DNA of 64,000 bases from Amphiura filiformis. Taxonomy: Eukaryota; Echinodermata; Ophiuroidea; Amphilepidida; Amphiuridae. The stretch spans positions 806,001 to 870,000 of the forward strand of contig NC_092637.1 in the NCBI RefSeq assembly GCF_039555335.1, in the 5' to 3' direction. A program made the translations under genes and the position numbers. The notes beneath the pieces were generated by a model that was given only the letters and a program-made list of their open reading frames with translations, ran no database searches and was not told the origin of the DNA. How positions within the stretch are numbered: the stretch's first letter is position 1; every line of letters starts with the position of its first letter. Below, piece by piece: positions 47,135-59,480 of the stretch.

Positions 47135-47792
47135 GGGGTGGGGTATGAACGTTTGGACAGTATTTATTGTGGGACATTAGAGCACATTAGACATATCGAA
47201 TTGCATTCTGAATACGAAGAATGTCATTCTGATATCAAATAATTTTGATTTTTTGAAATTCGCAATTTAATACACATTTTATGGCAAATGATTAAAATTG
47301 ATATTTTGATATTTAACAGTACTCGAAGTAAACTTTATAAATCTGATGATTTATACTTAAAGTGTATGTAGGTGGGATGAAAAGCCGACGATCAATTGAA
47401 AATTTTGACCTTTCGTATTGAAGATATGGATTTTCCCCAAAACACCCAAAAAAATTAGGTCTTTTTTGGAAAAAAACCCATATCTTCAATATGAAAGGTC
47501 AAAATTTTCAATTGATCGTCGGCTTTTCCTCCCAGCTACATACACTTTAAGAATATGTCATTAGATTTATAAAATTTACTTCGAGGACTGTTATATATAA
47601 AAAATGTGAAAAATATCAAATTTTAATAATTTGTCATAAAATTTGTATTATATCGTGAATTTCAAAAAATGAAAAATATTTGATATCAGAAAGACATTCT
47701 TCGTATTCAGAATGCAATTCGATATTTCTGATGTGCTCTCATGTCCCACAATAAATACTGTCCAAACGCTCAAAACGCTCATTCCAGATCCC
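47135..47792. mobile_element. TTAA-flanked foldback element, family G, copy 2
   Basis: Same orientation and nearly the same length as 6474-7134, flanked by TTAA at 47131-47134 and 47793-47796. The two copies are highly similar throughout, implying recent activity of an unseen transposase. Confidence 0.88.
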
Positions 47793-47796
47793 TTAA

Positions 47797-48474
47797 ATAA
47801 AGTATAAGTGACTCCAATATCAGGTTAGATGAGGAAAATATGTACTGTAAAAATAAGATAAAATTAAGTTTTTTACGTCAACGCACCCAGTAAATTGTCC
47901 AAAAATATATTTTCCCGTTTCACTTTATTTGTATTCTTATCATTTACCATTAATCCAGGCATAGAATTTCGACTTACCCCTGAGAAATTAATTGTGTATA
48001 GTGGTGGATTTGAAACTTTGTAAAAGTGTCCTTAGCTAAACTATTTGAAATATCTGGGCAAATTTAAGCTTTCAAAATGGTCACGAAGATGTCAAATTCT
48101 GATTGTTTCTAGATCGCTGCAATAGACACGGACTAAGGTTCGGGACTATAGTTTTGAAAAAATGCATCATCCAAATATTAATAACCCTAAACCTCAACGT
48201 TAACTCCAGTGGCGTACCGTGGCCGTCCAATTTTGCCGCCCCTTCCTCAACAGCCCGAAAAGGTTGACCCAATTTTTTCTCGGTGGTTTGAAAAAGTGAA
48301 GAGCAAAAAAAAAAAATGCCTGAATGATTCGCTCTACAGTAGTATCAGCCCATCCAGCCCAAGATCGGCACTGCCGATACCCGATCACAAAATTGATATC
48401 GGCCGATCCTGATTCAGATCTAATATCATTAATTATAGCTCTTATCGTAACTCTAACTTTTCTTTTAATCCACA
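47797..48474. other. intergenic, nothing recognised
   Basis: No gene. The 121-codon minus-strand frame at 48200-48565 crosses a poly-A run and the next element and shows no domain. Confidence 0.4.
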
Positions 48475-48748
48475 TACTCCTACAATCCAGGGAAAAAATA
48501 GTTGGCAGACTTGCATGCACACTTGCGTGCCCTATCAAAATTGGAGAGGCGAGTGAAACATGCATGCAATTATGTAAAGTACAGACTTCCCCTATATCTC
48601 ACCCTTCCCCACCCCCCATGTTTCAATGTTGGAGGGTCTCACGGACCTGTTGACAACATGGTCCAACATTGAATTGGGGGAGCGGGGGCAGAGATATACC
48701 AAAAGACAGGCAAAGTGTGCCAACCTTTTTCCTGGATTGTAGACTCCT
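48475..48748. mobile_element. foldback MITE
   Basis: Inverted arms with ACTCCTACAATCCAGGGAAA at one end and TTTCCTGGATTGTAGACTCC at the other, then TTGGCAGACTTGC/CAAAGTGTGCCAA and CTATATCTC/GAGATATA, meeting near CAATGTTGGA and TCCAACATTG. Non-coding. Confidence 0.78.
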
Positions 48749-50990
48749 ACGAAGTGGCGTTCTTTTGATGAGGTCCGAGTTGTTTGCGCTCTCTAACTGA
48801 ATTGGGCGTATTCACTGGGTCATTCCTCTGGGGGGAAATTCCCTAATATATACACAGATTGATTGCAGGTTTCAGAGTTCATCGTTTTGCGGCCAAGTTT
48901 GTTATGCGTGATCACCAAGATAATAGATATAGTCTAGACAATTTATTTACGCCAATAAGAACAAATTTAGCTAAATTTGATAATTTTATTTTATGAGTTA
49001 ACGCACATCATTTGTATTTAAACCAGTGGGGATTGGTGACAGGTTTGGTAAAAGTGCACGAAAGGTGAAGAAGGTTAATGTCTCTTGGTTCTATAGACTC
49101 TCGCACTGATCAGTCTGATACTCAAAAGTGGCACGAAACACCTGAATTCATAGGCATTCTGATTTGTGTATTTTAGAAGAGGCATACGAGTACAATACGT
49201 TCACTTAAAGGATGTCTCCGGGAATCACAACATTGTGCCTTTATGTTGTAAAAATAATTATCAAGCGCGCATCACATAATTTATTTAAAACAAACTCATA
49301 TTGACCAATGACCATAAAATAGAATACAAACAGCCGGCTCTCAAAACGCGATATTCAAAATTCCCGCGCCGAAATGGTCTAGTGCAATGACGTCATGGTT
49401 AGTTGTGGTCAATTGTTGTTATGCGGCCCATACACGATCTTCTATGGATCAAATATGAAAGGCGCAGAAAATCGAGATGTGTGCCTTTAAAACACACATA
49501 ATTATAGAATTAAAGACGCTTTTGGTAAACTTCGTGGAACCCGTATTGACTCTTGGTCATACATTATACTGACTGGCGCGATAGCGATAGCTACATTCAT
49601 GATTATAATATTATGCTTGAGAACTTGCCAAATGATCTTAAAATAATAAAAGTCATGATTCAACCGGAACAATAAAAAATTGTTTTATGGTTTTTATTTA
49701 AAATATGAACCTGAGCAATTTTATGGTCTTATTACGTGTAAAAAGAGGCAAATGAGTGGACTTGAAGAATCATTCATCAAGAATTGAAGAGAAATATTGA
49801 GTGTGTATTCTTTATTATCAGCTGATACAATTGGCCTAAAATAAATATCAGTTCAGATTATGAATGCTGTACAAGTCCAGAATTTTACGCACATAAACGT
49901 TTCATTTTCCGTGCGGAAGATTCAGCAGTAATGCGCCGATCCAGCCGCTGCACCACCTCTGGTCCTCCTACTCTCATCCTCAAGGTGTGCAGTTGTTTGC
50001 AGTAGCCTGGGGATGAGAGTAGGACAATGCACAATTATTGTGGCAGTACGATAAGGCTGACTACTGGGGAATGAGAGGTTTTCTGGCATCTGCAGACTGG
50101 TCTCTTGCACTCGAATCTGATATCCCTCACTATGATGCAATGGAGATACTAGACTATGCCATAGTCTATTTTTGATGTTAATCATGATGAAAGCATTCAG
50201 TTGAACTCGAAATTATACTGATATTAATTACATCAAAATACTAGTATAAAATTGTTATGAAAAAGTTCATATAGGCCTAATTATATTAGTGACAGTAAAA
50301 GTAAAGTGTACGTAGGCTTTATTGAATGCACAACATATCATAATGTCATAATTGTATTGGCACTTCAATACTGAACAATTCTGATTTTAGAATCTGCCAG
50401 TTTATTAATCGCGAAATTCCAGGTTAAAAATAGACTATGGACTTTTGATTTTAAACGGGATTTTGAACGGGCAAAGTCCCTAACACTCACACTGTCAATC
50501 ATACTTGTTTATCAATCACATTTAACCGCAAGCAAATACAAGACGCGTTCATGCACTATTGACGCGTTCATGCAATTACACAACACAAAGCGGGGTACGG
50601 CCACATACTTGTGTACCATGTAGTTATTAATGGTAATGACAGGTACCCGGAGGATTTAAACCATAACGAGATCAGGGCGACCAATCACAAGCCAGATCCA
50701 TTTAAAGATGCATTACATCATGGCCAATTTTAGTAGGCCAGATTTCCGACAATCTCATCCATAGAAGCTCATAGACAGCCGTGTTAAGCATGAAAACCGC
50801 AATCCAATGTCAGTAGTCCACTTGGGAAGCTAACAAACAGAGGGAGTAGGGTGACTGAAAAGAACAGATGTGAAAATCTATCAATTGTGCACACATTAAT
50901 TAAATTAGAGTTTTAAGCTTAAATACAATATCCAGAGTATGCACAATGGGCAAGTGGACTACGGGGTAGTCTATGGAGATACCAGCAAAA
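48749..50990. other. intergenic, nothing recognised
   Basis: AT-rich. A hairpin formed by CCTACTCTCATCC and GGATGAGAGTAGG lies at 49967-50024. No coding or RNA gene is supported. Confidence 0.4.
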
Positions 50991-50999
50991 CTTGTTTTC

Positions 51000-52235
51000 A
51001 AGAAGACTGGTGACAAGGTACGAGCGTATGATTTGATAATCACTACAAACGAGCAGCAACCAAGAAGCGCCGTTTATTCAGGAAGCTAAAAAAGAAAAAT
51101 ACCAAGGAAAACAAAGATATAGTTTACCAAAGCTAGATATAACCGTGCAGAGTAGGTAACCAACTCAGAAGGAGCTATAATAACAAATTGAGGAAAGAAC
51201 TCTCAAATGGCAGCCTCAGCAGTAAGCAGTAATGGTGAAACAATGTTAACTCCCTGTATGAAAAGTCCACCAGAGTCGATTATACCAGTGCTGAAGGATG
51301 TGCGTCAAATCTACACTACATCAAAAGACTATAAATTTTGCCAGACATTTGCCAGTGCTGGATTAGGAGCTAGCTGACAGATCTTATCCGGCCAGTCATC
51401 ACGTACTTCCGCCATCAATGCATCAGTTCCCCAGGGGTCAATATTGGGTCCACTTTTGTTCTGTATCTTCGTTGATGACCTGGGTGACGAACGAGTGTGA
51501 AAACCAACCCTACCTGTACGCAGATGATTTGTGAGATTGCATCTAGAGACAACCCTGAAACCGTTACTGCTAGCCTGAACAGAAAGGAAGATCTGGGCAG
51601 ACAGATGGAAGGTGATGTATAAAGGCAATGACAATATCAAGAAAGAGGAATACAACCAAGCTAGATCTTTTGTTTTTGGCACCACCAAACTGGCTGAGAA
51701 GGAGGAGCTGGAGATCCCAGGAGTCACAGTCGACAGCAAGCTGACCTGGACAAAGCACATTTCTAACGTCTCATCCAGAGCAGGACAGAAGCTGGGCGCT
51801 CTGAGGAGAGTTGCAAATAAACTTGATGTCAGAGGTAGAGCAACCGTTTACAAGGCTCAAGTTCGCGGTGTGATGGAATACGCCTAACTGTCTTGGATGA
51901 GTGCCATCGCTACCACTCTAGGAGTACTAGGCTCTATCTAGAGGAAGGTCCTTCGAATCATAGGCGTGAGCGAAGTAAAGGCAAGTACAGGGCTGAACAT
52001 CACTTCTCTCTATTAAAGACGTCAAGTGGCAGCAGCAACAGTCCTCTACAAAATACACACTAGCTTCATGAGCTTGTGCCAGCAAAATCTGAAGGCACTG
52101 CTAGCAAAGCTACCCGCTCCAGCTTGTCCATGCCTTGCCATGCTGTCACATTACCAATTTCTAGTACCATATCTACTGACAGGACCTTCATCCACACTGC
52201 AGTTCACCAGTGTTCACGTTTGGAATAGCCTACAA
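51000..52235 (+). pseudogene. decayed non-LTR retrotransposon (jockey/CR1-like), fragment 1
   Basis: A remnant of a LINE ORF2 reverse transcriptase. In order: a basic linker read near 51060-51250, the RT block VPQGSILGPLLF at 51426-51461 followed by FVDDL, the catalytic YADD at 51517-51528, then a thumb region with IPGVTVDSKLTWTKHIS at about 51712-51762, and a C-terminal VWNSLQ near 52217. Stops and frameshifts separate these, and RT blocks between linker and VPQG are missing. It is dead and internally deleted, and runs straight into fragment 2. Confidence 0.85.
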
Positions 52236-54906
52236 GAAGGAGATTCCGCGCGACTCACCAAATCAAGAACTTCTCAGACTTCATTTACTTGAATCAATTG
52301 ACTTACTTCATACCAAGTATCCTGATGTAGGCTTTGTAATCATGGGTGACTTTAATAGAATGCAAATCAACAACATTCTTTATAACTGTAATTTGAAACA
52401 ATTGATCAAGTTTCCCACCCGTGGTCAAGCCACTCTGGACCTTGTACTAACCAACATTGGCGCTCATTATAATGAGCCCATTCCCTTATCTGCTCTTGGG
52501 AAGAGTGACCATATAAGTATCATGTGGAAACCTTTAGAGTATGTTGCCAAACATTCCAATGTCAAAAGGACATATCGCTCCATGAAAGAGCACCAAATCA
52601 GAGAATTTGGTAACTGGATCCAGCACAAAGACTGGACCAATGTCCTTAACGCCAGCAACACTCAGCAAAAAGCTGATGCTCTCTATGAGTCTCTCCATGG
52701 TGCTGTAGAGTCATTCTTCCCTCTTACCACAGTAAAGGTTCATAATAATAATAAGCCCTGGATGTCTGATAAAATCAAAAAACTTGTCAAAAAAAGACAG
52801 CTTGCCTTTTCAACAGGTAACAATGAGGTGTACAAGAAGCTGCGTAACAAGGTACAACGTGAAATTAAGAGGGCTAAGCAATTCTATTATGCTAACAGGG
52901 TTCGTAATCTTCAGGCTACCAATCCACGGAAGTGGCATCAGCAAATCAAGACCATGACGGGAAATACAAAATCTGAAGTCAGCATACCTGTCCCAGGGGT
53001 GGACAATGATGATCATGTTGCCATTGCGAATAAAATCAATGATCAGTTTGTGCAGGTCTCCTCCCATATGACACCTTTGGATCTTTGCAATCTTGAGACC
53101 TACTTACCGGCCATTGATTCCCCTCCATTACTCTACCCATGGGATGTGTATGCTGAACTCAGTAAAGTTAAAGCCAGTAAAGCATGTGGCCCAGATGGGG
53201 TTTCCCCAAGGTTGATCAAGGAATTCGCATACGAATTAAGTATCCCTGTAACTGACATTTTGAATTGTTCTTATCATGAGGGAGTGGTCCCCACACAGTG
53301 GAAAAAAGCCATCGTTGTCCCGATCCCCAAAACAAAACCTCCCAAGGTCGATAAACTTAGACCTGTCTCCTTGACCGATGTTTTGTCAAAAATAGGTGAA
53401 GAATTTGTTGTGAAGTGGATTTTGGAAGACATTGAAGACAAAATTGACCCCAACAGTTTGGTAACATCAAGGGTATCTCGACTTCCCACTACTTGATCAA
53501 TCTCCTCCACACTCTTCATCAAGGTGCTGACAGGGTCAACAACGTGGGAACGGTGGTTCTGACGGACTTCTCCAAAGCGTTCGATATGATAGACCATAAC
53601 ATCCTCATTGAGAAATTTATCCACTTGGGAGTCCGCAGATCCATCGTTCCCTGGTTGTGTGACTTTGTCAGCAACCGTATGCAATGTGTTCGCTACAATC
53701 AGTCACTCTCTGAGTTCAAAGTTCTTAATGGTGCCCTCCCACAGGGGACTAAACTCGGCCCAATTGGCTTCCAAGTTATCATTAATGATGCAGTCCAGTC
53801 CAAAGATGCAAGCATCAACTGTTGGAAGTACGTGGATGACCTGACACTTGCTGAAAATCGTCCGTATTCCCAACCAAGCAAGCTTCAAGATACACTGGAC
53901 GAGTTCACTGAGTGGACAAACAAAAACAAGCTTAGCTTGAACCCTAGCAAGTGTCAGGCCATCCAGGTCTGTTTCAAAAATGAACCACCGCCCCCTATTG
54001 AGCTTAAGATAGCTGGCAAGCCCTTGAACTATGTAACTGAGGCTAAGATACTAGGGGTTCACCTTCAAAATGACTTGAAATGGGACAAAAATGTTAATGA
54101 AATAACAAAGAAGTCCAACCAGAAGTTGTATATGCTTAAACTGCTAAAAAAATTTGGTTTCAATGACGAAGAACTAATTGCTGTGTACAAAGGTTATGTG
54201 CGCCCTATTCTTGAGTACGCAGATGTCACCTGACACTCCTCGTTAACAACAAATCAGACAAAGTCACTTGAACAACTCCAAAGACGTGCATGCAGGATCA
54301 TTTTAGGCCAGAGATTTACCTCATATGCTGAGGCGGTGCAAGCTTGCGACCTTGAGCGCTTGTCAGATAGAAGAGAAGATCATTGTCGAAGGTTAGCCGA
54401 AGGGCTTGCCGACTCAGACCGTACCAAAGATCTTCTTCTTCCATCTAGACAAAGTGCTCATGGTCGCAACCTTCGCAATGCGCATAAATTCACCCAACTG
54501 CGGTTCAGAACCTCTCGCTTCCAAAATAGTCCCATACCATACTTTGTGGACCTGCTAAACAAGTAATGTGTAATTTTTCTCTTTTTTATTCATGTGCTCA
54601 TTGTATCCTGCATGCACAGTGGCCGTGCAATCCCCCCCCCCCCCTTTTCTGAAGTTTATTTTACAATGTGTTTCTTTTCTTTTCTTTTTATTTATTAATA
54701 TTTAATGATACTATTTTAAAAGTGCAATATTAGTTTCTGTAAATGAAATTTTATACCATTTTATGTGTTTTATAGATGTTATTCTTTAAAAAATATTTTT
54801 GAATGTTTGTTGTTTTTATCTTTGTAAATTTATCATGTAATTTGACTTTCGGGTCACCTTTTGATAATAAAATATGAATATGAATATGAATATGAATATG
54901 AATATC
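52236..54906 (+). pseudogene. 5'-truncated CR1-like LINE ORF2 with 3' tail, fragment 2
   Basis: Starts inside the APE-type endonuclease (GDFN at 52344-52355, SDH at 52504-52512), then a linker and the RT: KACGPDGVSPRLIKEF at about 53179-53226, TDFSKAFDMIDH near 53560, ALPQGTKLGPIGF near 53731, and catalytic YVDD at 53828-53839, then thumb and C-terminal region to a stop at 54566. Lesions are few: a frameshift near 53455-53470 and a TGA at 54231 where the family would have Trp. A 3' UTR of about 300 bases ends in a GAATAT repeat tail, as in CR1/L2-type elements. A relatively young but inactive copy. The family name within the CR1/jockey/Rex group is uncertain. Confidence 0.9.
54869..54906 (+). 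repeat. (GAATAT)n tail of the LINE
   Basis: About five ATGAAT units directly after AATAAA, at the 3' edge of fragment 2. Short tandem tails of this kind replace poly-A in CR1/L2-type LINEs and mark the insertion boundary. Confidence 0.8.
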
Positions 54907-55059
54907 TGACAACGGCGCACCATCCTTCAAGAGCAAAGTGCATAGGCCTGAGCATCTTATTTCACGCGTCTGATGCTTTACTGTACCCCTTCACTCTTGT
55001 TGTTCCTAAGCTGGTCATGGTTTCGAGTCCCGGCCGCGCCGCTGTGTATCAAATTTGTG
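54907..55059. other. spacer with a B-box-like word
   Basis: GGTTTCGAGTCCCGG at about 55019-55033 resembles a tRNA B box, but no A box is placed correctly. Possibly a SINE scrap. Confidence 0.3.
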
Positions 55060-55574
55060 AGATCACCTATTAATAAGTTCATTGATCGGAAAACGCAGGA
55101 TATCTTTTGAGTTTAAATCGCACCTGCGCTTCGTTTAAAAACACCTGACACGAGAACAAATTGGATCATTCCGTAAGCATGATAGGATGACAACTCGCCA
55201 AAATCCGCGCAAATTGAAGTGACTTCCCTGCTACAAATCCCCTGTTAGTTTTGGTAATGGATATTAAGCTAAAGTTTGTATCTTAAGCTATAGAGGATAA
55301 TATACAGAGGTATAAGTGTGTGATAATTGCAGGGGAAAATAATGAATTGGGCACGGGATTGGGCAAAGAAGACAACATGGTGATTGGTGATGGTGGTGGT
55401 GGTGTATTTGTTTTTACTGTGGTAGTGATGGTGGTGTCATGGTGGCACATGTTACTGATCACTGCTGATATGATGTTGGTGTGTGTTGGTCAGATCACAG
55501 GCCCTCTCTATATGATTCATATAGGGTATATGTGGTCAGAGCATGAAGGTAGAAGTAGGTCTAGGTATTTATGT

Positions 55575-56020
55575 TAGTGTTGGAGTTGGAGTTCATCAGT
55601 CATGTCAGTGTTAGCTGGTTGTCGGTGTTGGTCAGTGTTTAGTGTTGGAACACAGCCGATTAGTTACTTTTAACATCCCATTGGTGTTGTTCTTGTGGTT
55701 ATGTTGTGTTGGTGTTGTTGGTATTGAAGTTGATGGTGTTGGTGTTACTGTTGGTGTTGAGTTGAAACGTTGGCGTTTTCGTTGTTGGTCAGTGTCGGTG
55801 TTGGAACAAAACCTAGTAGTTACTTTTGACAGCCCAGGTTGTATGTTGTGTTGGTGTTGTTTGTATTGAATTAAGTTGTTGGTGTTGGTGTTGGTGTTAA
55901 CGCTGGTATTGGCATTTGTATCCTGTGTTGATGTTGTGTTGTTGTTGGGTTTGGGTTTGTGGTGGTAGTGGCGGTGGCGGTGGCGGTGGCGGTGGCAGTT
56001 GCGGTGGTGGTGGTGGTGAT
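55575..56020 (+). repeat. (TGTTGG)n and (GGCGGT)n low-complexity DNA
   Basis: Degenerate GTTGGTGTTGG arrays to about 55935, then a GGCGGT microsatellite at about 55966-56018. G-rich on the plus strand. The Gly-rich and Val-rich frames are simple-sequence translations. Confidence 0.85.
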
Positions 56021-56028
56021 TTTGGGTT

Positions 56029-56222
56029 ATTCCTTCATGTAATTTTACACGAAATTAGGGTTAGGGTTAGGGTTAGAGTTAGGGTTAGTTTAGGGTTAGG
56101 GTTAGGATTAGGGTTAGGGTTAGGATTAGGGTTATGATTAGGATTAGGCTTAGGGTTAGGGTTAGGATTAGGGTTAGAGTTAGGATTAGATTACACGAAA
56201 TAATTACATGAAGGATCGACCT
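56029..56222 (+). repeat. interstitial TTAGGG block with inverted flanks, copy 1
   Basis: About 140 bases of TTAGGG with TTAGGAT and related variants (56053-56192), bracketed by TTCCTTCATGTAATTTTACA on the left and TAATTACATGAAGGATCGAC on the right, which are inverted to each other. The reverse-complement copy is at 60146-60326. This is a mobile-looking unit carrying telomere-like repeats, not a chromosome end, because unique sequence continues on both sides. Confidence 0.85.
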
Positions 56223-56607
56223 GATTTTGGCACAGCGCAGCGGCTGCAACGGCGGTGGTTGTACCTTGTAAATTGTAAGTTTATATAATTACTTAACAAA
56301 AAAGATATCGATCTTTGGTGCTTTAGTTCGGTCGCTTTATTGAAATTTTGTTTAAAAACAAAATGCTATATCGGTTGTTGAGATTGCATGATAACAAGCT
56401 TAATCACCGGTATTTGTAATGATGAGCCGTGTTATGAGCCTTCACGTTGTCCTTGGATCACACAACAGCTGACCGTGTCATTACGGTGGCATTACGTGTC
56501 CCAGGGACCGGTAGCGACACAGGTGACGAACACAATCAAATTATCAATCTGTGCAAATGACGCATCCATATACTATAATACGCATCTAGCTATATTATAT
56601 TTTATTT
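56223..56607. other. spacer inside the foldback structure
   Basis: No recognisable gene. The 96-codon frame starting at 56388 shows no domain. Confidence 0.4.
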
Positions 56608-56665
56608 GGGCTATTCCAGTTGAATTCCATATACCCTGTCATGCCTGTGGAAGACAAGACCTTAA
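56608..56665 (+). repeat. family K MITE fragment
   Basis: GGGCTATTCCAGTTGAATTC and GTGGAAGACAAGACCTTAAT match the left end of 39730-39920. The rest of the element is missing. Confidence 0.7.
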
Positions 56666-57262
56666 TCGCTCACCTTAATCGACCAACAGCCCAGCCAACA
56701 GCGACAACGCCGCAACTCAAAACCGATTATATTGGTCTCAACCAACACTGCCTCAAGTTCAACTCCAACACGTATAACGTTAATACCTACTCTGACCAAC
56801 ATACCCCCACACCACCACACACCCAGCCCTACAACCCCACCCGTCATCACTAATTCTAAAATTGCAGCACCATAAAAAGAAACATAGCAGCACCATGTGC
56901 CACCAACACCATCATCGCTATACCAACAGGAACAATAAGGGATACACTACCACCAATCACAATGTTGTCTTCTTTGCTCAATTTATTTTCCCCTGTAATT
57001 ATCACGCACTTATACCTCTGTATATTATCCTCTAGCTTAAGATACAAACTTTAGCTTAATATCCATTACCAAAATAACAGGGGATTTGTTGCAGGGAAGT
57101 CACTTCAATTTGCACGGATTTTGGCGAGTTGTCATCTTAAGGAATTGATCCAATTTATTCGCGTGTCAGGTGTTTCAAACGAAAAGACAGGTGCGATTAT
57201 TGGTAAACTCAAAATACCCTGCTGTTTCCGATTAACGAAATTATTAATTAAGGCGATCATGA

Positions 57263-57674
57263 TGCATAATAGTGCATATAAAACCCTCGGTATTGAAAGC
57301 GCAGGTTTATCATCGCAAGCCGATACTGTCATAACGCTACGCGTGATCCTGTGATCCATGTTATCATGGTTATGGCAGTGTTGGCTTGCAATGTATGTTT
57401 GCATGAGGCTACGGTGAAGCATTGAACTAACGCAGGAGCTTTCGGACTATACATCCCAAAAGTGTTAAAATAGTAACCACTGATATTTTGCGAAATAGGG
57501 TAAAGTTTCGCAAGCTTTCGACAATTATTCGTCCCTACTAGTAGCCACATACAAAAAGAAGTACCCACTAGTTGGAGTGGCCATAACATTTATTTTTATC
57601 AATACGATTGGTATGAACGTCTGGAGAATTTTGTTAGTTGTAGTATGAGAACGTCACACGTATTAATTGACCTC
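57263..57674. other. intergenic, nothing recognised
   Basis: Short frames on both strands without recognised domains. A hairpin-like GATCCTGTGATCCATG patch near 57344 is not further interpretable. Confidence 0.4.
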
Positions 57675-57853
57675 TTCGGTTAATCCTATAAGCCTTTGTG
57701 AGTACACCTGAGAACTCGTCATTTGACGTTACGCCGACTTGCAATGCGCAGTAACAATGTTCGATAAACGATGTTGGCATCGGCGCAGATCGGCGTGACG
57801 TCAAATGACGACATCTCAGGTGTACTCGCAAAGGCTTATGGGACTTACCGAAA
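57675..57853. mobile_element. family L MITE, copy 2
   Basis: TTCGGTTAATCCTATAAGCC and GGCTTATGGGACTTACCGAA ends, then GAGTACACCTGAGA and TCTCAGGTGTACTC, and GTCATTTGACGT/ACGTCAAATGAC. About 179 bases. The 105-codon minus-strand frame passes through it and is not credited. Confidence 0.87.
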
Positions 57854-58141
57854 AAGTCAATCGCAAAGATCGATAAATTGATGAATACATGTACTTTAGT
57901 GCACGTTGGGAATTCAAACATATTGCGCGGTGTGAGCCTAACATGTTCCACACACCTGAAGCGAGCGGCAGTCAGCGTGTGTCAGCGATGAGGACCGCCT
58001 ACCTTGACCGCGGTCTTTTCAATTTGAAGAGCATTATGCGTGGTTGAAACACATTCAAACGTATTCTTTCCAACAGTAATTACGCCGTAACTTATCAAAT
58101 CGCACTAAGCTTCACTTATAATTTCGTTTTACACAAGTCGA

Positions 58142-58283
58142 CTGCTTAGTGCCAGAAGTGGGTAAGTGCAATAGCTGCCCTGTGAACATTTGGCAATTTA
58201 CACACAGTATTGTATTCATTGATTTACACATGGCAGCTACACATGGAAGCTATTGTACTTTCCCACTTCTGGCAATGAGCAGC
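58142..58283. mobile_element. small foldback MITE
   Basis: CTGCTTAGTGCCAGAAGTGG and CCACTTCTGGCAATGAGCAG form the ends, with GTGCAATAGCT facing AGCTATTGTAC inside. About 142 bases. Confidence 0.82.
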
Positions 58284-58329
58284 ACTTAGGTAAATCCTTT
58301 GTTTCCTATTGTTTATTGTTAAGTTCAAT

Positions 58330-58534
58330 GGAGCATATCTCAATGGTGGCACTGGCGACATCCGGGCTCAGTTGTGGTGGATGGTCACATATATACTTAA
58401 TGTAATGTATTTTAAAATGTATTGTTTATTTTTTGATGTTTTAAGTTTGACCCCTGGGCCAAACTGAAAAACAGTGTTTACACTGAGTTTTGTTACCCAG
58501 GCAAAAGAAGTTTTAATAAATAAATAAATAAATA
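58330..58534 (+). repeat. probable LINE 3' end with (AAAT)n tail
   Basis: A non-coding stretch ending TTTTACCCAGGCAAAAGAAG-like sequence and TTTTAATAAATAAATAAATA. The layout (compact 3' UTR, then a short AT tail) is typical of truncated LINE insertions. No coding part is preserved, so the class is a guess. Confidence 0.4.
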
Positions 58535-59480
58535 TCAACAAAAACAAAATTCTCCAAACATCAATGTTATTGCTTTCAGTAATGGCCCCTCAAACTATCG
58601 GATTTTTTTTTCTTCATTTTTTTTGATGAGTTTATATAATAGCAGACATGCCTGGTATAGTATGCAAGGATTGTTTTCTAGTTTCAACCTGACGTTTCCT
58701 GGACATAATAAACCGAATGGGACCTGTGACTCATATATAGCATTTGCCATTAAAACATCATGAATGTATAAGGGTACAATAATAGAATGGTTGTTATAGG
58801 CCTACAAATTTTCCCAGGGGGTGCTACTCACGTTGTCGATTTCCGCAAGTTAGAGTCAAAATTGTAATTGGATATAACATTATATTCAGATAATTGAAAA
58901 CTGATATTGTAATATATTATTTGTGAAAATCACCAAGCTTTGTGTTACATTGCTAGAGCTTTGGGAGATGAATTTACGTAGTATTTTACGCAATATGTTA
59001 ACGGTTGATACTTGCACAAAGAAAAATGCTGTTTCAAATTTAAACGGTTGTTTAAACTTTTAAACAACGCTGATACTTGAACAACTGTTCCAGCATCAGC
59101 GTAGAAGAAGAAGTAAACCACTTTTTTTTTAATATGTGGAGGCGCTTTCATAATTTAATTCCATGCCCTTATCTCCATTATTGTTAAATCGCCTGATGAA
59201 GATAATGTTTCCTAATTTTGCAAAGTGCTTTACTGGTAAGCAAACTGCATTACTGGTAATCTAGTTTAATTGTAATTTTCGCTGCTCGATCACATCCCCC
59301 AATTTCATGATAATTCAATTATCTATATTAAGTTGACCTCAGATGACCTTGAACATTTTAGTTGCTCCATGGTGATCACATCCGTTGACATCAGGTAGGC
59401 GACATTGGTACGACCTTGAACATTTTGTCATCACATCAAATTTAAGGTCAATCCAACAATCTACAACACTGAAGAAATCA
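58535..59480. other. intergenic, nothing recognised
   Basis: AT-rich. Repeated short phrases such as GACCTTGAACATTTT (59347 and 59411) hint at a degenerate local duplication. No gene. Confidence 0.4.

Larger units (their letters stand above)
55060..57262. mobile_element. 2.2-kb inverted-repeat (foldback) structure
   Basis: The left arm 55060-55400 matches the reverse complement of 56930-57262 (shared blocks GTATAAGTG.../...CACTTATAC, TGGATATTAAGCTAAAGTTT, GAAGTGACTTCCCTGC, AAACACCTGACACG). The symmetry continues in a looser form: GTTGGTGTT-rich sequence at 55575-55935 faces CCAACAC-rich sequence at about 56683-56920. The centre near 56160 coincides with the TTAGGG block. It looks like a large foldback transposon or a duplicated-and-inverted segment. 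No transposase is visible. Confidence 0.8.

Noticed and set aside
48200..48565. 121-codon minus-strand frame
   Set aside because: It runs through a homopolymer and into a foldback element, with no domain recognised.
56053..56192. TTAGGG array as a chromosome end
   Set aside because: Unique sequence continues on both sides, and the block is bracketed by inverted flanks with a second copy nearby.
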